A stretch of DNA of 64,000 nucleotides. It comes from Actinopolyspora alba. Its GTDB lineage: Bacteria; Actinomycetota; Actinomycetes; Mycobacteriales; Pseudonocardiaceae. The DNA lies in contig NZ_FOMZ01000002.1 of assembly GCF_900112765.1 (NCBI RefSeq), positions 372,001 to 436,000 on the forward strand. The letters are read 5' to 3'. The notes beneath the pieces were generated by a model. It had not been told where the DNA came from. It saw only the letters and a list, made by a program, of their open reading frames with translations, and searched no databases. The translations under genes were made by a program, and so were the position numbers. Below, in pieces: positions 34,155-44,808 of the stretch (position 1 is the first letter of the stretch; each line of letters begins with the position of its first letter).

Positions 34155-35807
34155 TCAAGGTCGTGGAATTCGGACACCGCGTTCGTCGGCCACCTCGCGC
34201 GCCCGTTCGTAACCCGCGTCGACGTGGCGCATCACCCCCGTGCCGGGATCGTTGGTCAGCACCCGACGCAGCTTGCGCTCCGCCAGCTCACTGCCGTCGG
34301 CCACGATCACCTGACCCGCGTGCAGCGACTTGCCGATACCGACACCACCCCCGTTGTGCACTGACACCCAGGTCGCACCGGATGCCGTGTTGACGAGGGC
34401 GTTGAGCAGCGGCCAGTCCGCGACGGCGTCGGAACCGTCTGCCATCGCCTCGGTCTCGCGGTAGGGCGAGGCCACCGAACCGGTGTCCAGATGGTCCCTG
34501 CCCAGCACCACCGGGGCGCGCAGCTCGCCGGAGGCGACCATCTCGTTGAACCGCACCCCCGCCAGTTCGCGCTGCCCGTAGCCCAACCAGCAGATGCGGG
34601 CGGGAAGCCCCTGGAACGAGACCCGCTCGCCCGCCATCCGGATCCAGCGGGCCAGGTGCTCGTCCTCACCGAACAGCTCCAGGATCGCCCGGTCGGTGGC
34701 GGCGATGTCGGCCGGATCACCGGACAGCGCGGCCCACCGGAACGGCCCCTTGCCCTCGCAGAACTGCGGGCGGATGTAGGCGGGCACGAAGCCCGGGTAG
34801 TCGAAGGCCCGCCCGTAACCGGCGGTGCGGGCCTCGCCTCGCAGCGAGTTGCCGTAGTCGAACACCTCGGCTCCGGCGTCGTGGAAGCCGACCATCGCCT
34901 CGACGTGCCGGGCCATGGACTCCCTGGCGCGCGCGGTGAACTCTTCCGGGGCGCTGCTCGCGTAGTCGGCCCAGTCCGCGGTGGACACCCCGGCAGGCAG
35001 GTAGGACAGTGGATCGTGCGCGGAGGTCTGGTCGGTGACGATGTCCGCCTCGACACCGCGCCGCAGCAGTTCCGGCAGCACCTCGGCCGCGTTGCCGATC
35101 ACCGCCACCGAGCGGGCTTCGCGACGCTTCCTGGCCGACTCGACACGTTCGAGCGCGTCGTCGAGTCCCTCGGCCACCTCGTCCAGATAACCGTGCCCGA
35201 CACGGCGGTGCGCCCGCTCCGCGTCGCACTCGACCACCAGCGCGACCCCCTCGTTCATGGTCACCGCGAGCGGCTGGGCACCTCCCATCCCACCCAGTCC
35301 GGCGGTGACGGTGAGGGTTCCGGCCAGTGTCCCGCCGAAGCGTTTCGCGGCCACCGCCCCGAACGTCTCGTAGGTGCCCTGCAGGATCCCCTGCGTACCG
35401 ATGTAGATCCAGGACCCGGCGGTCATCTGGCCGTACATCGTCAGCCCCAGCGAGTCGAGCCTGCGGAACTCCGGCCAGTTCGACCAGTCCCCGACCAGGT
35501 TCGCGTTGGCGATCAGCACCCGCGGCGCCCACTCGTGGGTGCGCAGCACCCCGACCGGCTTGCCCGACTGCACCAGCAGGGTCTCGTCCTCGGATAGCTC
35601 GGTCAGCTCACGCACGATCGCGTCGTAGCTGGCCCAGTCCCTGGCGGCCTTGCCGGTGCCGCCGTAGACGACCAGGTCGTCCGGCCGTTCGGCCACCTCG
35701 GGGTCCAGGTTGTTGCGCAGCATGCGCAGCGGTGCTTCGGTGCTCCAGCTCCGCGCGGTCAGTTCGGTTCCGCGCGGGGCGCGCACGGTACGGCTCGCGG
35801 TTGTCAC
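34155..35807 (-). CDS. hutU: Urocanate hydratase
   Basis: A 550-residue NAD-containing enzyme that hydrates urocanate to imidazolonepropionate, second step of histidine degradation. The N-terminal [20 protein letters not shown], then [18 protein letters not shown] and [15 protein letters not shown] are urocanase signatures, and the Rossmann-like [12 protein letters not shown] follows the usual plan. The GTG start at 35807 overlaps the hutH stop by four bases (GTGA), showing coupling. Length matches the bacterial family. Confidence 0.96.
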   Translation of the reverse strand: MTTASRTVRAPRGTELTARSWSTEAPLRMLRNNLDPEVAERPDDLVVYGGTGKAARDWASYDAIVRELTELSEDETLLVQSGKPVGVLRTHEWAPRVLIANANLVGDWSNWPEFRRLDSLGLTMYGQMTAGSWIYIGTQGILQGTYETFGAVAAKRFGGTLAGTLTVTAGLGGMGGAQPLAVTMNEGVALVVECDAERAHRRVGHGYLDEVAEGLDDALERVESARKRREARSVAVIGNAAEVLPELLRRGVEADIVTDQTSAHDPLSYLPAGVSTADWADYASSAPEEFTARARESMARHVEAMVGFHDAGAEVFDYGNSLRGEARTAGYGRAFDYPGFVPAYIRPQFCEGKGPFRWAALSGDPADIAATDRAILELFGEDEHLARWIRMAGERVSFQGLPARICWLGYGQRELAGVRFNEMVASGELRAPVVLGRDHLDTGSVASPYRETEAMADGSDAVADWPLLNALVNTASGATWVSVHNGGGVGIGKSLHAGQVIVADGSELAERKLRRVLTNDPGTGVMRHVDAGYERAREVADERGVRIPRP

Positions 35808-37411
35808 GAGTGGCCTCCGAGTACGGGATCGACGTGCTCGGCCGCCGCACGGTGGACCTCGCCGGAGGCGAGCAGCTGTTCGGCGGCCAGGATCTGGGGG
35901 GCGACGTGCTCGTCCGGTCCCGGACCGGACACGTGGGTGCGCAGCAAATCGCGCACCGCGCCCGTGGCGGGTGCCGGACGCAGCGGCGCGCGCAGGTCGA
36001 GCGCCCGGGCGGCTGTCAGCAGCTCGACGGCCAGCACCTTGCGCAGCCCGGACACGGCGGTGCGCAGCTTGCGGGCGGCCGACCAGCCCATGGACACGTG
36101 GTCCTCCTGCATCGCGCTGGTCGGGATGGAGTCGACAGAGGCGGGATTCGCCGCGCGCTTGAGGTCGGTGACCACGCCTGCCTGGGTGTAGTGCGCGATC
36201 ATGTAGCCCGAGTCCACGCCGGGGTCGTCCGCGAGGAAGGCGGGCAGGCCCTGCGACCTGGCGACGTCGAGCATCCGGTCGGTGCGGCGCTCGGCGATGC
36301 CCGCGACGTCGGCCAGCGGTATCGCGAGGAAGTCGAGCACGTGAGCCAGCGGCGCGCCGTGGAAGTTGCCGTTGGACTCCACGCGCCCGTCGTCGAGCAC
36401 CACCGGGTTGTCGATCGCGGCGGCGAGCTCACGTTCGGCGACGGTAGCGGCGTGCTCGATGGTGTCGCGCGCGGAGCCGTGCACCTGGGGTGAGCAGCGC
36501 ATCGAATAGGCGTCCTGCACCCTGGTGCAGTCGGGTCCGCGGTGACTGGCCACCACGGGAGAGTCGGCGAGCAGCGCGCGCATCCGCGCGGCCGAGTGGG
36601 CCTGTCCCGGGTGCGGGCGCAGCGCCTGCAGGTCGGCCGCGAACGCGCGGTCGGTGCCCAGCAGCGCCTCCACGCTCATCGCGGCGGTGACGTCGGCGAC
36701 GTCGACCAGTTCGGACAGGTCGCGCAGTGCCAGCACCAGCATCCCCAGCATGCCGTCGGTGCCGTTGGTCAGTGCGAGACCTTCCTTCTCGGCCAGCGTG
36801 ACCGGCCGGATTCCCGCCTCCGGCAAAGCATCGGCCGCGGGCCTGCGCGCTCCCGCCGCGTCGAACACCTCGCCCTCGCCGGTCAGCGCCAGCGCCACGG
36901 CGGCCAGCGGCGCCAGGTCGCCGGAACAACCCAGCGAACCGTACTCGTGGACCACCGGGACGATGCCGGAGTTGAGCAGCTCGGCCAGCGCGTGCGCGGT
37001 CTCGGGGCGCACCCCGGTGCGTCCGGTGGCCACGGTGTGCAGCCGCAGCAGCATCAGCGCGCGCACCACCTCCGGTTCCACCGGATCGCCCGCCCCGGCC
37101 GCGTGGGAGCGCACGAACGACGCCTGCAGCGCGGCCCGCCGTTCCGGCGGGATGTGGCGGATGGCCAGCGCGCCGAAGCCGGTGGAGACCCCGTAGGTGG
37201 GTTGTTCGGCGGCGGCGAGGGTGTCGATGTGCTTGCGGGTGTCGCCGATGCCCTGCTCGGCCGATTCGGAGAGCCGCACGCTCGCCCGCCCCCGGGCCAC
37301 CGCCATCACCTGTTCGACGGTGAGTGGTTCCGGCCCGACCTCGGTGGGCGCGGTGCCGGAATGCCCCGGGGCCGGATGTTGGGTGGGCGGATGCTCGACG
37401 TTGTACCGCAT
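35804..37411 (-). CDS. hutH: Histidine ammonia-lyase
   Basis: A 535-residue lyase that deaminates histidine to urocanate. The MIO cofactor triad is Cys-Ser-Gly (residues about 162-164 in [13 protein letters not shown]) rather than the usual Ala-Ser-Gly; the Cys form is known from actinobacterial enzymes. Other landmarks: [35 protein letters not shown] and [22 protein letters not shown] use ATG 37411, but the first 28 residues are Pro-rich and non-conserved, so a start nearer the EPLTVEQV region is possible. First gene of the hut cluster, divergent from the IclR gene. Confidence 0.95.
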   Translation of the reverse strand: MRYNVEHPPTQHPAPGHSGTAPTEVGPEPLTVEQVMAVARGRASVRLSESAEQGIGDTRKHIDTLAAAEQPTYGVSTGFGALAIRHIPPERRAALQASFVRSHAAGAGDPVEPEVVRALMLLRLHTVATGRTGVRPETAHALAELLNSGIVPVVHEYGSLGCSGDLAPLAAVALALTGEGEVFDAAGARRPAADALPEAGIRPVTLAEKEGLALTNGTDGMLGMLVLALRDLSELVDVADVTAAMSVEALLGTDRAFAADLQALRPHPGQAHSAARMRALLADSPVVASHRGPDCTRVQDAYSMRCSPQVHGSARDTIEHAATVAERELAAAIDNPVVLDDGRVESNGNFHGAPLAHVLDFLAIPLADVAGIAERRTDRMLDVARSQGLPAFLADDPGVDSGYMIAHYTQAGVVTDLKRAANPASVDSIPTSAMQEDHVSMGWSAARKLRTAVSGLRKVLAVELLTAARALDLRAPLRPAPATGAVRDLLRTHVSGPGPDEHVAPQILAAEQLLASGEVHRAAAEHVDPVLGGHS

Positions 37412-37463
37412 GGGTCCATCCCATCGCGGGACGCGCCCGCCGGAAAGCCGGGATACGGTGTTC

Positions 37464-37483
37464 GTGTCTGGGATTTCAGACAC
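37464..37483. promoter_or_regulatory. Palindromic operator candidate between hutH and the IclR gene
   Basis: GTGTCTG-GGATTT-CAGACAC is a perfect dyad with 7-bp arms and a 6-bp centre. It is 53 bp upstream of the hutH start and 124 bp upstream of the divergent IclR gene, the expected position for a site through which the regulator controls both. Confidence 0.6.
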
Positions 37484-37606
37484 CGGCCCGTTGCCGGGCG
37501 GGCGTACCGTTCCGGAGGCGTCGGTCAGTCGGGTTGGGCTCGGCGGGTTCGGTCCGGCGGGCTCGGTTCAGCTGGTCGGGCCGGTCGCGTTCTAGGGAGA
37601 GAGCTC

Positions 37607-38434
37607 TTGGGATCCAGCAGCGACGTTCCGGCGCTGCGACGCGGACTCGCGGTGTTGCGAGTGCTGGCGGCACGGCCCGGACCGGTGTCGGCGGCGGTGA
37701 TCGCGCGGGAGCTGGAGCTGCCGCGTTCCACGACGTATCACCTGCTGGCGGAGCTGACCGAGGCCGGTTTCGTGACCCACCTGCCCGAGGAACGGCGCTA
37801 CGGGTTGGGGGTGGCGAGTTTCGAACTGGGTTCGGCCTACCTGCGGCACGAGCCGCTGGAACGGCTGGCCGGACCGCTGCTGCGGGATCTGGTGGATCGG
37901 GTGGGTTACAACGCCCACCTCGGCGTGCTGCACGGCAACGAACTGCTTTACCTGATCAAGGAACGGCCGTCACGGCCACAGACGCTGGTCACCGACGTGG
38001 GCGTGCGGCTGCCCGCGCAACTGACCGCCTCGGGCAGAGCGATGCTGGCGCACCTGCCGCGCACCCAGGTCCGGGCCCTGTTCCCCCGCCAGGACGGTTT
38101 CGTGCTGCGCACCGAACGGGGACCTCGGGATCTTCCCGAACTGCGGCGACTGCTCACGCGGGAGTACCGGATGGGCTGGTCGGTGGAGGACGGCCAGATC
38201 ACCGAGGGGTTCGCCTCGGTCGCCAGCGCGGCGTTCGACCACGGCGGGCGCCCCACCGCCGCGATCAGCGTCACCCTGCGGCACCACTGCGAGCCGATCG
38301 GGACGGCCGCGGCGGAGAGCGGACGATCCCGCGCACCGTGCGGGGAGAACTGGCCGGAACTCGCCCGGCTGGTGCGGGCGACAGCCGACGAGCTGACCAA
38401 TCGGATAGGTGGGCGAACCGGCCGAGGCGATTGA
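37607..38434 (+). CDS. IclR-family regulator, probable hut regulator
   Basis: A 275-residue IclR protein: winged helix (LRRGLAVLRVLAARPG, then IARELELPRSTTYHLLAELT) and an effector domain with YNAHLGVLHGNELLYL and LPAQLTASGRAMLAHLP. The frame is open further upstream, but TTG 37607, preceded by AGGGAGAGA, is the best start. It is divergent from hutH across 195 bases containing a perfect dyad. An IclR-type HutR has been described in a corynebacterium, which supports control of histidine utilisation, probably with urocanate or histidine as effector; activator or repressor cannot be decided. Confidence 0.85.
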   Translation: MGSSSDVPALRRGLAVLRVLAARPGPVSAAVIARELELPRSTTYHLLAELTEAGFVTHLPEERRYGLGVASFELGSAYLRHEPLERLAGPLLRDLVDRVGYNAHLGVLHGNELLYLIKERPSRPQTLVTDVGVRLPAQLTASGRAMLAHLPRTQVRALFPRQDGFVLRTERGPRDLPELRRLLTREYRMGWSVEDGQITEGFASVASAAFDHGGRPTAAISVTLRHHCEPIGTAAAESGRSRAPCGENWPELARLVRATADELTNRIGGRTGRGD

Positions 38435-38449
38435 GCCGCGACCCGTCGT

Positions 38450-38477
38450 CCACGCGGCCGGCCGAGACCGGCCGTGG
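38450..38477. terminator. Hairpin between converging genes
   Basis: CCACGCGGCCGG and CCGGCCGTGG can pair around a short CCGAGA centre, with two unpaired bases. It lies between the stop of the IclR gene (38434) and that of the first membrane paralogue (38519), so it may serve both strands. There is no T-run. Confidence 0.4.
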
Positions 38478-38518
38478 TCAGCTGTCGAGTCCGGACCGCT
38501 CCGGAACTCGGCAGCGCA

Positions 38519-38857
38519 CTACCGGCGGTCCGCGGCGAACCGGGACCTCCTCGGAGGGGGTGGGCCGTAGCGGTGGCGGTGCAGGATCAGCAGCGCGAAG
38601 AAGCCGACTATGCCCAGGATCGCGAGCAGGGCCAACGCCTTCGACCCCTGACCCGGCAGCATCAGGTTGGCACCGTTCAGCGAGATCATCAGCCCGAGCA
38701 GCGTCTGGTTGCGCCCGGCCGCGCGACTCGCGGCTGTGCCGCGTTCCCAGGGGCGTACCGCCACCCTGCCGGTCCAGCCCAGGGTCCCGAGCAGCACGGC
38801 CGCAGCACTGCCGACGAATCCGACCGCCAGGGAAACGAGCAGGAACCAGTCCATCAT
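38519..38857 (-). CDS. Small membrane protein, tandem paralogue A
   Basis: 112 residues with three hydrophobic segments. Shared family pattern: TLGWTGRV, then RPWERGTAASRAAGRNQTLL, GLMISLNG and a C-terminal LHRHRYGPPPP basic tail. It is the most divergent of four tandem copies and lacks their upstream element. Instead its ATG at 38857 overlaps the stop of copy B (ATGA), so it depends on B for translation. A second Met follows directly. No known family recognised; membrane location with a cytoplasmic basic tail is inferred. Confidence 0.65.
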   Translation of the reverse strand: MMDWFLLVSLAVGFVGSAAAVLLGTLGWTGRVAVRPWERGTAASRAAGRNQTLLGLMISLNGANLMLPGQGSKALALLAILGIVGFFALLILHRHRYGPPPPRRSRFAADRR

Positions 38858-39195
38858 CCCGCCAATCGTTTCGAGGAGTACCGCTCTCCCGGCCGCGGCC
38901 GGGGACCGTACTTCCTGCGGTGCAGGATCGACAGGGCGAGGAATCCGGCGATCGCCACGAACGCGACGACGGTCAGCAGATCCGAGCCGAGGCCCGACAA
39001 CCGCACCGCGGCAGCGTTCGCCCCGATCATCAGACCGAACAGAATCACGTTGCGGCCACCGTCCCGGTTCGCCCGCGTCCCCCGCTCCCAGGACCCCGCC
39101 GTGACCCGACCCGCCCAGGCGAGCGCACCACCGCCCACGAGCACGAGACCACCGAGCAGCTGGATCACGAGTAACGCGGTATCGAAGGAGTCCAT
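38854..39195 (-). CDS. Small membrane protein, tandem paralogue B
   Basis: 113 residues starting at ATG 39195 (MDSFDTALLVIQLLGG). It has three hydrophobic segments, the conserved loop AWAGRV, then GSWERGTRANRDGGRN and LFGLMIGANAA, and the tail LHRRKYGPRPRPGERYSSKR. It begins with the same MDSFD as copy C. The start codon is embedded in a palindrome (GGAGTC-CAT-GACTCC on the plus strand). The shared upstream element lies 40 bases before it. Function unknown. Confidence 0.7.
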   Translation of the reverse strand: MDSFDTALLVIQLLGGLVLVGGGALAWAGRVTAGSWERGTRANRDGGRNVILFGLMIGANAAAVRLSGLGSDLLTVVAFVAIAGFLALSILHRRKYGPRPRPGERYSSKRLAG

Positions 39196-39234
39196 GACTC
39201 CGGGGTACCAGAGAACGATCGCCACCGTGCCCGC

Positions 39235-39265
39235 GTCACGAAATCTCCACGACGGACTCACCCGG
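39235..39265 (-). promoter_or_regulatory. Conserved upstream element, copy B
   Basis: On the minus strand it contains TGAGTCCGTCGTGGAGATTT followed by CGTGAC. The same element precedes paralogues C and D, in each case with 39-40 bases between it and the ATG. A degenerate -10-like TGGTAC lies close to the start codon. Confidence 0.6.
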
Positions 39266-39380
39266 GCAGGCGAAAGATTCCCCACCGGGAAGCCCCACAG
39301 GAACAGGCCGGAAACCGGCCATCGTCACCGCCGAGCAGGCCAGCTGATGCGTGCGGCTCCGAGCGGCAGGAACCGAACCG

Positions 39381-39743
39381 TCACCCCGCGAGGCGCTTCC
39401 CCGCCAGCCGCTTCGCGGCGTACGGCGACTCCGAACCGGGCTGCGGCCGGGGGCCGTACTTCCTGCGGTGCAGGATCGACAGGGCGAAGAAGGCGACCAT
39501 GGTCACCGCCAGCAGGGCGCTCAGCGGACCGAATCCCGTGCCGGGCACGGCTGCCGCGACACCGTTCACTCCGATGATCAGGCCGAGCAGCATCTGGTTC
39601 CGGCCGCCCTCCCGGTTCGCCCGGGTCCAACGCGCCCAGGAGCTGGCGGAGACCTTACCCGCCCAGCCGAGCGCGCCGTAGACCATGAACATCGTACCGA
39701 CGAGCGACGCGACCACCAGCCACACGACATCGAAGGAGTCCAT
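39381..39743 (-). CDS. Small membrane protein, tandem paralogue C
   Basis: 120 residues starting at ATG 39743 (MDSFDVVWLVVASLVG). Same plan as B: three hydrophobic segments, GALGWAGKV, then WARWTRANREGGRNQMLLGL, and LHRRKYGPRPQPG. The C-terminus repeats KRLAG twice (AAKRLAGKRLAG), a small internal duplication. Start codon palindrome as in B. It is separated by 185 bases from B and has its own upstream element. Confidence 0.7.
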   Translation of the reverse strand: MDSFDVVWLVVASLVGTMFMVYGALGWAGKVSASSWARWTRANREGGRNQMLLGLIIGVNGVAAAVPGTGFGPLSALLAVTMVAFFALSILHRRKYGPRPQPGSESPYAAKRLAGKRLAG

Positions 39744-39783
39744 GACTCCGCGATACCAAACAACCGGCCCCGTTGTCCGCCAC

Positions 39784-39814
39784 GTTACGAAATCTCCACA
39801 GCGGACTCACCCGG
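39784..39814 (-). promoter_or_regulatory. Conserved upstream element, copy C
   Basis: The minus strand reads TGAGTCCGCTGTGGAGATTT then CGTAAC. It is nearly identical to the elements before B and D and begins 41 bases from its start codon. Confidence 0.6.
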
Positions 39815-39876
39815 ACGTCCGAGAGTTCCGCTTCCGCACAGCACTCCGAGAGCGGGAGCGGCCTGGAACCGATCCG

Positions 39877-40227
39877 CTATCCCACCATGCGTTTCGAGGC
39901 GTACCGCTCACCGGGCCGCGGTGGCGGCCCGTACCGCCTTCGGTGTCGAAGCCCCAGAATCAGATAACCGAACGCCGCCACGACAGCGACGACGGACAAC
40001 AGCAGCGAGGTGATCCCCGACCACACGGTGCCGATCCAGGACAGCACGTAAGCACAACCACCAGCACCAAGCATGAGCCCGAGCAGAATGATGTTGCGGC
40101 CACTGTCGCGGTTCGCCCGCGTGCCGCGTTCCCAGGACCCAACAGCGGTCCACCCAGCCCGGGCGAGCAGCAGCGAGAAGCCACCTAACAGCAGCAGCAC
40201 GAGCGCGACGACTTCGAGTTGGTCCAT
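39877..40227 (-). CDS. Small membrane protein, tandem paralogue D
   Basis: 116 residues starting at ATG 40227 (MDQLEVVALVLLLLGG). Conserved AGWTAVGSWERGTRANRDSG, GRNIILLGLML and tail LRHRRRYGPPPRPGERYASK. The end of D (PRPGERYASKRMVG) and the end of B (PRPGERYSSKRLAG) are strikingly alike, so the cytoplasmic tail is the best conserved part of the family. It is first of the four in reading direction and is followed by C at 133 bases. Confidence 0.7.
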   Translation of the reverse strand: MDQLEVVALVLLLLGGFSLLLARAGWTAVGSWERGTRANRDSGRNIILLGLMLGAGGCAYVLSWIGTVWSGITSLLLSVVAVVAAFGYLILGLRHRRRYGPPPRPGERYASKRMVG

Positions 40228-40266
40228 GACTCAGCCGTATCAGAAGTCCCCCTCGCCGTGCCCCGC

Positions 40267-40297
40267 GTTACGGAAACTCCGCAGCGGACTTCCTCGG
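40267..40297 (-). promoter_or_regulatory. Conserved upstream element, copy D
   Basis: The minus strand reads GAAGTCCGCTGCGGAGTTTC then CGTAAC, the most diverged of the three copies, but at the same distance (40 bases) from its start codon. Confidence 0.55.
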
Positions 40298-40382
40298 ACA
40301 GCGGAACCGTCATCCGAACCGGCCGGGACGACGAACTCGGGCCCCGACCGGACGGACGCCGCGAGGTCAGGGTGCAGCGCGG

Positions 40383-42965
<2,583 letters not shown>

Positions 42966-43039
42966 TCAACAGGCGGTGTCGCTCGTGGAACGTGCGGTGT
43001 GGGATCCCGGTCGTACCGACACCGGGGAGCCGTGCGATT

Positions 43040-43639
43040 TCAGAGGCCGAGCTGAAGCCGGTCGAATGCCTCGTCGATCAACGCGTCGAGTTCGGCGTCA
43101 CTGCCGCCGTGCCAGTGCTGGAAGGTCACGCGAGCCACCGTGGTGACCGTCGCCGCCACCAGCTTGGGGCGTAGTTCGCTCTCGACGTCCACGCCGAGGT
43201 GCTCGGCCACCGCTTCGGCGATGGCGCGTTCGGCGGCGGCGAAGTTGGCCATGTGCTGCGGCAACAGTGCCGGACACTCGGAGAGCAGCCGTTTGCGCAG
43301 CAGCATCTCCTCGCGCATGTCGACGACATCGACCGCTGCCTCGTGCAGGGCCTGTCGCAGGATCGACAGCAACGGCTGGTCGGGGACGGCCGCCAGGGCC
43401 GTGCTTATCCGGCACCGGAGTTCGGCTCCGTCACCGACCAGCGCTTCTTCCTTGCTGCCGAAGTAGTTGAAAAATGTCCGTGTCGAGACTCCGGCCTCCT
43501 GGCCGATCGCCTCTACCGTGACCTGGTCCACACCGTGGGCCGCGGCCAGTCGCAGTGCCGCACCGCGGAGCGCGCGACGAGTGGCCTGCTTCTTGCGCTC
43601 GCGCAGGCCTGTCTCGGCAGCCACGTGTGTCGTCGTCAC
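43040..43639 (-). CDS. TetR-family regulator of the adjacent MFS transporter
   Basis: A 199-residue TetR protein: N-terminal helix-turn-helix (RKKQATRRALRGAALRLAAA, then GVSTRTFFNYFGSKEEAL) followed by an all-helical ligand/dimer domain. GTG 43639 is the start. It is transcribed together with the MFS gene and divergently from the methyltransferase gene. The AT-rich 138-base divergent spacer holds two copies of a TTGCGT...GCAAA dyad that are good candidates for its binding sites. Confidence 0.9.
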   Translation of the reverse strand: MTTTHVAAETGLRERKKQATRRALRGAALRLAAAHGVDQVTVEAIGQEAGVSTRTFFNYFGSKEEALVGDGAELRCRISTALAAVPDQPLLSILRQALHEAAVDVVDMREEMLLRKRLLSECPALLPQHMANFAAAERAIAEAVAEHLGVDVESELRPKLVAATVTTVARVTFQHWHGGSDAELDALIDEAFDRLQLGL

Positions 43640-43649
43640 ACGACGATTA

Positions 43650-43671
43650 TTGCGTGCTATGCAAATTTTCG
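43650..43671. promoter_or_regulatory. TetR operator candidate, site 1
   Basis: TTGCGTGCTATGCAAATTTTCG, with TTGC/GCAA half-sites seven bases apart; it matches site 2 at 17 of 22 positions. It starts 11 bp upstream of the TetR start codon. A CACGCAA at 43675-43681 pairs with the TTGCGTG of this site, giving a wider dyad. Confidence 0.5.
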
Positions 43672-43720
43672 CAACACGCAAGGTTATGTCGACCGCCACA
43701 CCCCGACACCTCGGCCGTGT

Positions 43721-43742
43721 TTGCGTAATTGGCAAATTTCCG
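43721..43742. promoter_or_regulatory. TetR operator candidate, site 2
   Basis: TTGCGTAATTGGCAAATTTC and flanking bases contain TTTGC-GTAATTG-GCAAA, a clear dyad, 36 bp before the methyltransferase start. With site 1 it brackets the divergent promoters. Confidence 0.5.
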
Positions 43743-43777
43743 TGCCAAAAACGCATGGCGATTCTAGCGTGGGACAC

Positions 43778-44659
43778 ATGAGCCACCCACACGCGAACGC
43801 GACTCACCACGATGCCGCGCACGACCACCAGCACGACCGGGACCACCAGCACGACCGGGACCAGGCCGAGATCCTCGAACTGGACGCGGAAGTGCTCGCC
43901 GAGCACATCGATTCGATCGCCGCATGGCTGCCAGTCACGGCCGCTCCCCGCGAGATCGTGGACCTGGGCTGCGGAACGGGCACCGGAACGTTCGCCCTGC
44001 TCGACCACTTCCCCGAGGCACACGTAACGGCGGTCGACTCCTCGCCGGGGCACCTCCAGCGACTGCGCGAGAAGGCACAGGCAGCGGGGCTGACGGAGCG
44101 CGTGCGCACCGTGCAGGCCGATCTCGACGCCGACTGGCCCGACCTCGGCACTCCGGACCTGGTGTGGGCGTCCGCATCGATGCACCACATGGCAGATCCC
44201 GACCGCGCGCTGCGCCGGGTCAACGAGATCCTCGCTCCCGGTGGACTGCTCGCCGTCATCGAGCTGGCGGGCTTTCCCCGCTTCCTGCCCGAGAACGCCC
44301 CGGAAGAGCGCCCCGGCCTGGAGGAGCGTTGCCACGCCGCGAGCGAGCGCCGCCACGCCGAGCACCTGCCCCACAGGGGCGCCGACTGGGGGCCGAAGCT
44401 GACCGCCGCCGGCTTCACCGTCGCGGGCGAACGCGGCATCACCGTCGACATCGAGGGTTCACGCGACGAGGCGGTCGGCAGGTACGCCCTCGGCAGCCTG
44501 CGGCGCATCCGCGGCGGCATCGCCGAGACACTGGCGGCCGAGGACCTGAGCGCGCTCGACCGGCTGCTCGACACCGAGGGGCCGGGCAGCATCCTGCGCC
44601 GCGACGACCTCGCGGTGCGCACCGAACGCACCGTCTGGGCCGCGCGCTCCGGGACCTGA
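43778..44659 (+). CDS. Class I SAM-dependent methyltransferase with His-rich N-terminus
   Basis: A 293-residue protein with SAM motif I VDLGCGTGTGTFALL, acidic loop AVDSSPGHL, LVWASASMHHMADP and a post-motif APGGLLAVIEL. These are typical of UbiE/Methyltransf_11-type small-molecule methyltransferases. The first 30 residues are a His/Asp-rich repeat (HDHQHDRDHQHDRD, an HQHDRD duplication) that could bind metal. It diverges from the TetR-MFS operon and shares its operators, so methyltransferase and pump may respond to the same compound; modification plus export of a toxic molecule is a plausible inference. Start ATG 43778. Confidence 0.85.
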   Translation: MSHPHANATHHDAAHDHQHDRDHQHDRDQAEILELDAEVLAEHIDSIAAWLPVTAAPREIVDLGCGTGTGTFALLDHFPEAHVTAVDSSPGHLQRLREKAQAAGLTERVRTVQADLDADWPDLGTPDLVWASASMHHMADPDRALRRVNEILAPGGLLAVIELAGFPRFLPENAPEERPGLEERCHAASERRHAEHLPHRGADWGPKLTAAGFTVAGERGITVDIEGSRDEAVGRYALGSLRRIRGGIAETLAAEDLSALDRLLDTEGPGSILRRDDLAVRTERTVWAARSGT

Positions 44660-44704
44660 CTTCCGCCCACCCGCTGTCCTGACTCAGCGCTGCCCGGTAC
44701 CAGT

Positions 44705-44759
44705 GTTGCCGGGCACCCGCTCACGAGGCGGGTAGATCCCGCCGAGCGAGTCCCGGCAA
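44705..44759. terminator. Nested hairpins between converging genes
   Basis: TTGCCGGG (44705-44712) pairs with CCCGGCAA (44752-44759). Inside, ACCCGC/GCGGGT and GGCGGG/CCCGCC form competing smaller stems. It lies between the methyltransferase stop and the end of the osmoprotectant operon, so it can end transcripts from both sides. Confidence 0.5.
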
Positions 44760-44772
44760 CCCGGGCGGCAGC

Positions 44773-44808
44773 GCCGCGTCAGAGTTCGAGGCCGCGTCAG
44801 AGTTCGAG
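44773..44808. repeat. 18-bp tandem duplication across a stop codon
   Basis: GCCGCGTCAGAGTTCGAG occurs twice in succession (44773-44790 and 44791-44808). The stop codon of the binding-protein gene lies in the second copy and an identical stop in the first, so the duplication leaves the protein unchanged. Confidence 0.85.
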
